In this document: one piece after another, positions 6,994-10,681 of the stretch
How positions within the stretch are numbered: position 1 is the first letter of the stretch
Layout of the letters: every line of letters starts with the position of its first letter
Assembly: GCA_014323965.1 (NCBI GenBank)
Contig: JACONB010000033.1
Span: 1 to 10,681 of the forward strand
DNA from: Prochloron sp. SP5CPC1
GTDB lineage: Bacteria; Cyanobacteriota; Cyanobacteriia; Cyanobacteriales; Prochloraceae
Length of the DNA: 10,681 nucleotides
Direction: 5' to 3'
The notes under the pieces: generated by a model
The model's database searches: none
Told to the model about the DNA's origin: nothing
Seen by the model: only the letters and a program-made list of their open reading frames with translations
Position numbers and translations under genes: made by a program

Positions 6994-7320
6994 ATGGAGA
7001 ATCCTGTCATAGAATTGGTAATCTTTAAAGCAAAAGAGGAAATTAGCGCTGAAGCTTTGAAAGAGGCTGCTGCTAAAACTACTCCTGTTTTGCAAAAGAT
7101 GGATGGTTTTTTAGATCGAGAGTTGAGTATCGCTGAAAATGAAGAAAAATGGGTGGACATTGTCCATTGGCAGAATATGAATTCAGCCAAAAAAGCAGCT
7201 AAGGCATTTGACAATGAACCTGATTGTCAAGAATTTATCGCCATGATTGAGGCAGAAACAATAACTATGCTGCATTGTAACTCTGTCTTGACCTCCGTAA
7301 CCAAGTCAAATACAATCTAA
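6994..7320 (+). CDS. Small ABM-fold protein (antibiotic biosynthesis monooxygenase-like)
   Basis: A 108-residue protein from ATG 6994, preceded by GGTG (6984-6987). In-frame TTG 6982 and GTG 6985 would extend it by at most four residues. The pattern is that of a dimeric alpha+beta barrel: strand IELVIFKAK, a helix rich in Ala and Glu, GFLDRELSIAENEEKWVDIVHWQNMNSAKKAAKAF, and a final helix and strand. This matches the ABM superfamily, which includes cofactor-free quinone-forming monooxygenases of polyketide pathways and haem-degrading enzymes, but also many members without known activity. No diagnostic catalytic residue is visible, so the oxygenase role is inferred from context. It lies 49 bases after the methyltransferase on the same strand with no terminator between, so it probably belongs to the same operon. 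Confidence 0.72.
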   Translation: MENPVIELVIFKAKEEISAEALKEAAAKTTPVLQKMDGFLDRELSIAENEEKWVDIVHWQNMNSAKKAAKAFDNEPDCQEFIAMIEAETITMLHCNSVLTSVTKSNTI

Positions 7321-7356
7321 CTTAGAGGGTAAGAAACAATTATGAACTTATAAAGT

Positions 7357-9363
7357 TTGCCCAACCAATTAACAGTAACCGCAATTTTCCAAGACCTATT
7401 GCAGCCTTACGGCATAGCACTGGATGATACCGATGTGATTGTTACAGTCAATGGTTCTTTGGTAAGGATTGATAATTCGGGTAACTTAACAACTTTGGCA
7501 GCCATAGAACCGGGCAGCCCCTCAGATGTATTGGTATTTACATCTGAATATATTGTTGTCGAAAACACAACTGGTTCTCTCCTCAGTATCTCTAGAGATG
7601 GAGATATAACCACATTAGCTACAAACCTTGGGGATTTAGTTGGAGCAGCAGTAAAAGAGAATGACTTTATTGTTGTTGATTTTGATCTAGGACTGCCGGA
7701 TCCCAATATTGGTCGTTTACTAAAAGTATCAAGAGATGGAACAGTCTCAACTATTGCCGAAGAGGGGCTTGGCGGTCCTACCGAAGTTATTGTGGAGAAT
7801 GATAACTTTTGGGTTACTGACTTTACCCTCGGACGTTTGCTCTTAGTTTCTTCAGGGGGTGAAGTCACCGAAATTGCCACAGATTTGGGCCAACCTCTGG
7901 ATATTGAGTTTGATGGCCGAAGTTTCCTGATTACCGATTTCGCAGATGGATTTAACACTCCTGGTAATGGGATAATTCTGCACGTTACTCAATCGGGAGA
8001 AGTAGAGACCCTTGTTAGGGATATTGGCAATCCATCAGGTTTGACTACTCAGGGTTCAGACCTTCTTTTCACGGATGTCGTGGCAGGAACTGTCAATCGC
8101 ATTGAGGGATTATTGGAAACAGACCTGGTTCAAACGGCGAACGATATCTTTAGCATTGAGGGGGTATTCGGACGAACTGAACTTCAGTTTTCTTTAGAGG
8201 TGAATGACAGGGAACCCACTTTCGTCAATGAAATCGGGGTCTTTGTTGTGGATGATGACCGAGGAACCGTAAATGGGATTGCACCAAGTCAGGATGGCTA
8301 TCTACAAGAAGCTCTGAGGGAAGCTGAAATTATTTTCCCCGGGGTTTCCGATGACTTCCTAACCGGAGTAAGTGCCAATCAATTGCCGTTTTCCGCTGGC
8401 GATAACCTGGTATTCTACCTGGTGCAAAACGGCACCACGGATGGTTTCCTCTCCGGCGATCCTACTCCGAGTGTGCTTCTAGCTCTGAACTCAGAAAATG
8501 TCAATGGGTCGGAAAATTTGCAAATTTCCGAGAGCAATGGCACCTTCGCCCTGGCTTTTGAAAACGAGTTGAATGAAAACGAGCCAGAATTTGACGACTT
8601 GGTCATAACTGTTAGGGCTGTTGATGAGAATGACAGAGAACTGATCTTTGGTACTTCTGGGGATGATGAACTAGAAGCGGGAGTTACACCTGACTTCGAT
8701 GGAGTCCGAGACCTGGTGTTTACTGGCGCTGGGGAGGATATAGTGGATCTCATTACCGCTACTAGCCATACTCGAGTCTACAGTGGCAGTGATGGGGACG
8801 AACTCTTTGCCGGGACCAATGACCGACTATTCGGTGGCGACGGCAATGACATCCTAGATGCTTCTGAAGGTCAGGGGGGAAACCGACTCTATGGTGGTGC
8901 AGGAGATGACGAACTCTTTGCCGGAACCGATGACCGACTATTCGGTGGCCACGGTAATGACACCCTGGATGCTTCTGAAGGTAAGGGAGGAAACCGACTC
9001 TATGGCGGTGATGGAAATGACCTCTTTTTCCTTGGTAGCGACGGGCGTTTCGTCGGTGGTGATGGGAACGATCACTTTTTTGCTAGTACTGGCGGTGGCA
9101 ATACCATCACTGGTGGCAGCGGTGCCGACCAATTCTGGATTGTTGATGGGGAACTACCAGATTCAGCTAACACCATCACCGACTTTGAGCCAGGTATGGA
9201 TAGGATCGGGATTGGCGGTATCGGTGCATCATCCCAGGCAGATCTGACTTTCACCCAGGATGGAAGCTCTGCCATAATTAGCTTTCATTGTAGTGAATTG
9301 GCAGTTTTTCTGGAGACGGAAATAAGCGCTCTGACGGATAACGCCAACTTTGCTTTCATCTAA
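7357..9363 (+). CDS. RTX protein: beta-propeller, DUF4114-like domain, calcium-binding repeats
   Basis: A 668-residue three-part protein read from TTG 7357. Residues ~1-255 are repeated blades (LLSISRDGDITTLATNLG, LLKVSRDGTVSTIAEEGLG, LLLVSSGGEVTEIATDLG) of an NHL/SMP-30-like propeller resembling ScyD/ScyE-type proteins. Residues ~269-428 look like DUF4114 (FVNEIGVFVVDDDRG, LPFSAGDNLVFYLVQNGTTDG). Residues ~429-592 are RTX repeats of the GGxGxD type that fold on calcium. The last ~75 residues (ITDFEPGMDRIGIGG onward) are a typical RTX C-terminus. It is acidic and has no N-terminal signal peptide, so type I secretion is likely. An upstream in-frame ATG at 7342 is followed by TAA at 7351, so the TTG is either the true start or a remnant after a nonsense change. 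The gene starts 36 bases after the ABM gene. A structural or extracellular binding role is inferred. Confidence 0.82.
   Translation: MPNQLTVTAIFQDLLQPYGIALDDTDVIVTVNGSLVRIDNSGNLTTLAAIEPGSPSDVLVFTSEYIVVENTTGSLLSISRDGDITTLATNLGDLVGAAVKENDFIVVDFDLGLPDPNIGRLLKVSRDGTVSTIAEEGLGGPTEVIVENDNFWVTDFTLGRLLLVSSGGEVTEIATDLGQPLDIEFDGRSFLITDFADGFNTPGNGIILHVTQSGEVETLVRDIGNPSGLTTQGSDLLFTDVVAGTVNRIEGLLETDLVQTANDIFSIEGVFGRTELQFSLEVNDREPTFVNEIGVFVVDDDRGTVNGIAPSQDGYLQEALREAEIIFPGVSDDFLTGVSANQLPFSAGDNLVFYLVQNGTTDGFLSGDPTPSVLLALNSENVNGSENLQISESNGTFALAFENELNENEPEFDDLVITVRAVDENDRELIFGTSGDDELEAGVTPDFDGVRDLVFTGAGEDIVDLITATSHTRVYSGSDGDELFAGTNDRLFGGDGNDILDASEGQGGNRLYGGAGDDELFAGTDDRLFGGHGNDTLDASEGKGGNRLYGGDGNDLFFLGSDGRFVGGDGNDHFFASTGGGNTITGGSGADQFWIVDGELPDSANTITDFEPGMDRIGIGGIGASSQADLTFTQDGSSAIISFHCSELAVFLETEISALTDNANFAFI
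8797..9129 (+). repeat. Three tandem 111-bp units encoding 37-residue RTX repeats
   Basis: Units at 8797-8907, 8908-9018 and 9019-9129 each encode 37 residues built as D-E-L-F-A-G, then DRLFGGDGND, then GGNRLYGGAGD. Units 1 and 2 are nearly identical in DNA; unit 3 is diverged (DLFFLGSDGRFVGGDGND). A more degenerate unit precedes them from about 8665 (DELEAGVTP...). The pattern shows recent tandem duplication inside the calcium-binding domain. Confidence 0.85.
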
Positions 9364-9380
9364 TTGAGACTGTTTTTTTT

Positions 9381-9444
9381 GCGTTGCCTAGTTGTGGGAT
9401 GATTTAAGTGGGTAAAACTTTATCATCTCATGATGATGCAACGC
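9381..9444. repeat. Long imperfect hairpin between the RTX and alkylation repair genes
   Basis: Arms 9381-9403 and 9422-9444 are each 23 bases and pair along their whole length with two mismatches and four G/T wobbles; the outer GCGTTGC/GCAACGC and inner GATGAT/ATCATC blocks are perfect. The 18-base loop can pair further (AAGT 9406-9409 with ACTT 9418-9421, allowing slippage at the junction). A run of eight T (9373-9380) comes just before the hairpin, not after, so it is not a textbook rho-independent terminator on the + strand. The right arm ends 10 bases before the next start codon. It could be an RNA structure controlling alkylation repair gene expression, a small palindromic mobile element, or a processing signal. 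Confidence 0.65.
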
Positions 9445-9454
9445 CTAAATTTGT

Positions 9455-10297
9455 ATGAGCCAACTTCAAATTGAAAAGTTTAAAACCAGGAAAGGTGCAA
9501 TCCGGCGTGCTGAAATTCCCAGGGAGGTTTTACAAGCCCTCAATCAAGGAAAAATCGAGACGGTGAACCTGGTAGAATGGTTAGCCATCGATATGCCACT
9601 ATTGCTGCACAATGTTCTGATGGAAGTTGATTGGGAAGAGCAAATCCATCACCTTCATGGGGAAGCACTGAAATTGCAAGACGAAGGTATTATCAAGAGA
9701 CTCAAAGGAATAGGTGAGGCGCTCTTTCATGCTTTAGCCGAATCGGATAACCGTTCAGTGGTTTTTGAAGCTTTTGCCAGTCATACTTCCGACGTAGTGA
9801 GAGCCTGGGCTGCTTACGCCGTAGCAACAGACGAACATTTATCCTTATCAGAAAGATTACTCCAGATGCGCAGATTCGCAGCAGATCAGAATATGTCTGT
9901 GAAAGAATGCGCCTGGGGTGCCATGCGACCTTATCTAGTAGAAGATTTGACCCTGAGTTTCCAGTTGTTGATACCGTGGGTTCAAGATCAAGATGCTAAT
10001 ATCCGACGTTGTGCGATAGAAGCTACCCGTCCCAGAGGCGTTTGGTGTAAGCATATACCAGCCCTAAAAGAAAACCCCGAATCAGGTTTAAGTATTTTAG
10101 AATTTGTCCGGTCAGACTCAAGCAAGTACGTGCAGCGTTCCGTTGCCAATTGGCTGAATGATGCTAGTAAATCCCGTTCTAGCTGGGTGATAAATGTCTG
10201 TAACCGCTGGGCTATTGAATCTCCCACGAAGGAAACAGCTGGGATTATCCAACATGCACTCAGAACAATCAAGAAAAAGGGGTGTCAGGAGGGATAG
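9455..10297 (+). CDS. AlkC/AlkD-like HEAT-repeat DNA alkylation repair protein
   Basis: A 280-residue all-helical protein starting at ATG 9455. From about residue 65 it shows HEAT-like helix pairs (SVVFEAFASHTSDVVRAWAA, MSVKECAWGAMRP). The C-terminal half carries the signature of the DNA alkylation repair family: IRRCAIEATRPRGVW (RPR at 192-194), then LPAL-like IPALKENPE and YVQRSVANWLND (VANWLND at 230-236). This pattern resembles AlkC more than AlkD. These glycosylases excise 3-methyladenine and other cationic alkylated bases. No Shine-Dalgarno is obvious, and a long hairpin ends 10 bases upstream of the start. It is on the same strand as the biosynthetic genes but 91 bases beyond the RTX gene, so membership in the operon is uncertain. 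Self-protection against an alkylating product is possible; ordinary housekeeping repair is the simpler reading. Confidence 0.75.
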   Translation: MSQLQIEKFKTRKGAIRRAEIPREVLQALNQGKIETVNLVEWLAIDMPLLLHNVLMEVDWEEQIHHLHGEALKLQDEGIIKRLKGIGEALFHALAESDNRSVVFEAFASHTSDVVRAWAAYAVATDEHLSLSERLLQMRRFAADQNMSVKECAWGAMRPYLVEDLTLSFQLLIPWVQDQDANIRRCAIEATRPRGVWCKHIPALKENPESGLSILEFVRSDSSKYVQRSVANWLNDASKSRSSWVINVCNRWAIESPTKETAGIIQHALRTIKKKGCQEG

Positions 10298-10681
10298 GGG
10301 CCGAAATGAAGCTCACAGAGACACAGAGGCGCAGAGGATAGCATGGTTCTCTAGGGGTTTCAAGCGCTTGTTTATAAATCCTCCGTGCCGGAGCGCCTCT
10401 GCGCGCTGTCATTTTGGACGAAAATCCAATTTTACCATTGACGACCTCTATTATCAGATTTGGTTCCATTTCTGGCTTAGATAACTTTGGCCGCCTTTCC
10501 CTCATTTTTCTCTACTTAATCGACTATCCCTCTTCGTCACTTTTCAGCGCGGTATACATCCTTTCGGAATTCAAGGAACAATTTTCGAGTACTTCTTCGG
10601 TTCTCGCTCATTGCGGGCAATTGTTTCAACTATTACTAGTTTTCGTTTCGTTCCCGCGTCCTATCCGTGGTTCCCCCGGCA
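10298..10681. other. Non-coding tail with no recognisable gene
   Basis: The 384 bases after the alkylation repair gene hold a CAGAGGCGC inverted repeat (10324-10401) and then pyrimidine-rich sequence on the + strand. From about 10485 one + frame stays open to the window end without an ATG; its translation (for example GTIFEYFFGSRSLRAIV) matches nothing I know. On the - strand only a 24-codon frame (10537-10611) begins with ATG. I see no tRNA, CRISPR or clear terminator. Confidence 0.5.
10324..10401. repeat. CAGAGGCGC intergenic repeat in inverted orientation
   Basis: CAGAGGCGC (10324-10332, within the run ACACAGAGGCGCAGAGG) recurs as its reverse complement GCGCCTCTG (10393-10401), 60 bases apart. 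Such CGCAGAGG-type short repeats are common between genes in filamentous cyanobacteria. The arms could form a weak stem beyond the alkylation repair gene, but no T-run follows. Confidence 0.5.

Noticed and set aside
6964..6995. TTGACA at 6964-6969 as the -35 box of a promoter for the ABM gene
   Set aside because: No acceptable -10 box follows at 16-19 bases, and the best candidates overlap the start codon.
7407..7958. 183-codon open frame on the - strand inside the RTX gene
   Set aside because: It is Ser/Thr/Pro/Lys-rich, the typical antisense shadow of the repeated Asp/Gly-rich coding strand, with no ribosome site or recognisable motif.
8858..9247. 129-codon open frame in a second + frame over the RTX repeats
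   Set aside because: It exists because the 111-bp repeats keep an alternative frame open; its composition is low-complexity Met/Val/Ser and matches no family.
9364..9380. T8 run as a rho-independent terminator of the RTX gene
   Set aside because: No GC-rich hairpin precedes the T-run; the strong hairpin comes after it.
10194..10484. Open frame overlapping the end of the AlkC-like gene and running through the CAGAGGCGC repeat
   Set aside because: Its first third is out of frame with a well-supported gene and the rest translates intergenic repeat sequence.
10537..10611. 24-residue basic peptide on the - strand (MSENRRSTRK...)
   Set aside because: Too short, with no convincing ribosome site or neighbour to support it.

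Overview
The window is from a cyanobacterium, probably a filamentous one. This rests on a perfect HIP1 octamer (GCGATCGC), a TnpB element whose right end has the form common in cyanobacteria (hairpin then GGATGTCAA), and a large RTX protein with a DUF4114-like domain. Every supportable gene lies on the + strand.

Layout. Positions 1-400 are the 3' part of an IS200/IS605-type element: the C-terminal third of TnpB, then three consecutive hairpins ending in TCAA, which together look like the scaffold of the TnpB guide RNA. From 401 to 883 follows the C-terminal remainder of an unrecognised gene that the element appears to have cut. From 917 to 7320 lies a tight run of six genes: a frameshifted amidohydrolase, a HemN-like radical SAM enzyme, an ATP-grasp ligase, a PLP-dependent decarboxylase, an acetylserotonin-O-methyltransferase-type methyltransferase, and a small ABM-fold protein. 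Spacings run from a 4-base overlap to about 50 bases. A 2-kb gene (7357-9363) follows, encoding a beta-propeller, a DUF4114-like domain and RTX repeats, with a stop codon just after its most obvious ATG. A long imperfect hairpin (9381-9444) separates it from an AlkC/AlkD-like HEAT-repeat DNA alkylation repair gene (9455-10297). The last 384 bases hold a cyanobacterial-type CAGAGGCGC repeat and no recognisable gene.

How the genes may work together. The set of ligase, decarboxylase, radical SAM enzyme, methyltransferase and ABM-type protein is what a small specialised-metabolite pathway built on amino acids would need. I do not recognise it as a characterised cluster, and no core synthase (NRPS or PKS) is in view. 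The most interesting reading is by analogy. HemN-like radical SAM enzymes paired with a methyltransferase build cyclopropanes in the CC-1065/yatakemycin type of DNA-alkylating natural product, and those producers protect themselves with an AlkD-family glycosylase. Here a HemN-like enzyme, a methyltransferase lacking the usual His, and an AlkC/AlkD-like protein occur within 8.5 kb on one strand. This is inference, not demonstrated.

Three genes carry apparent lesions: the IS-truncated gene, the amidohydrolase frameshift, and the early stop before the RTX gene. The cluster may be decaying in this strain, or the assembly may contain errors; the four central enzymes look intact.
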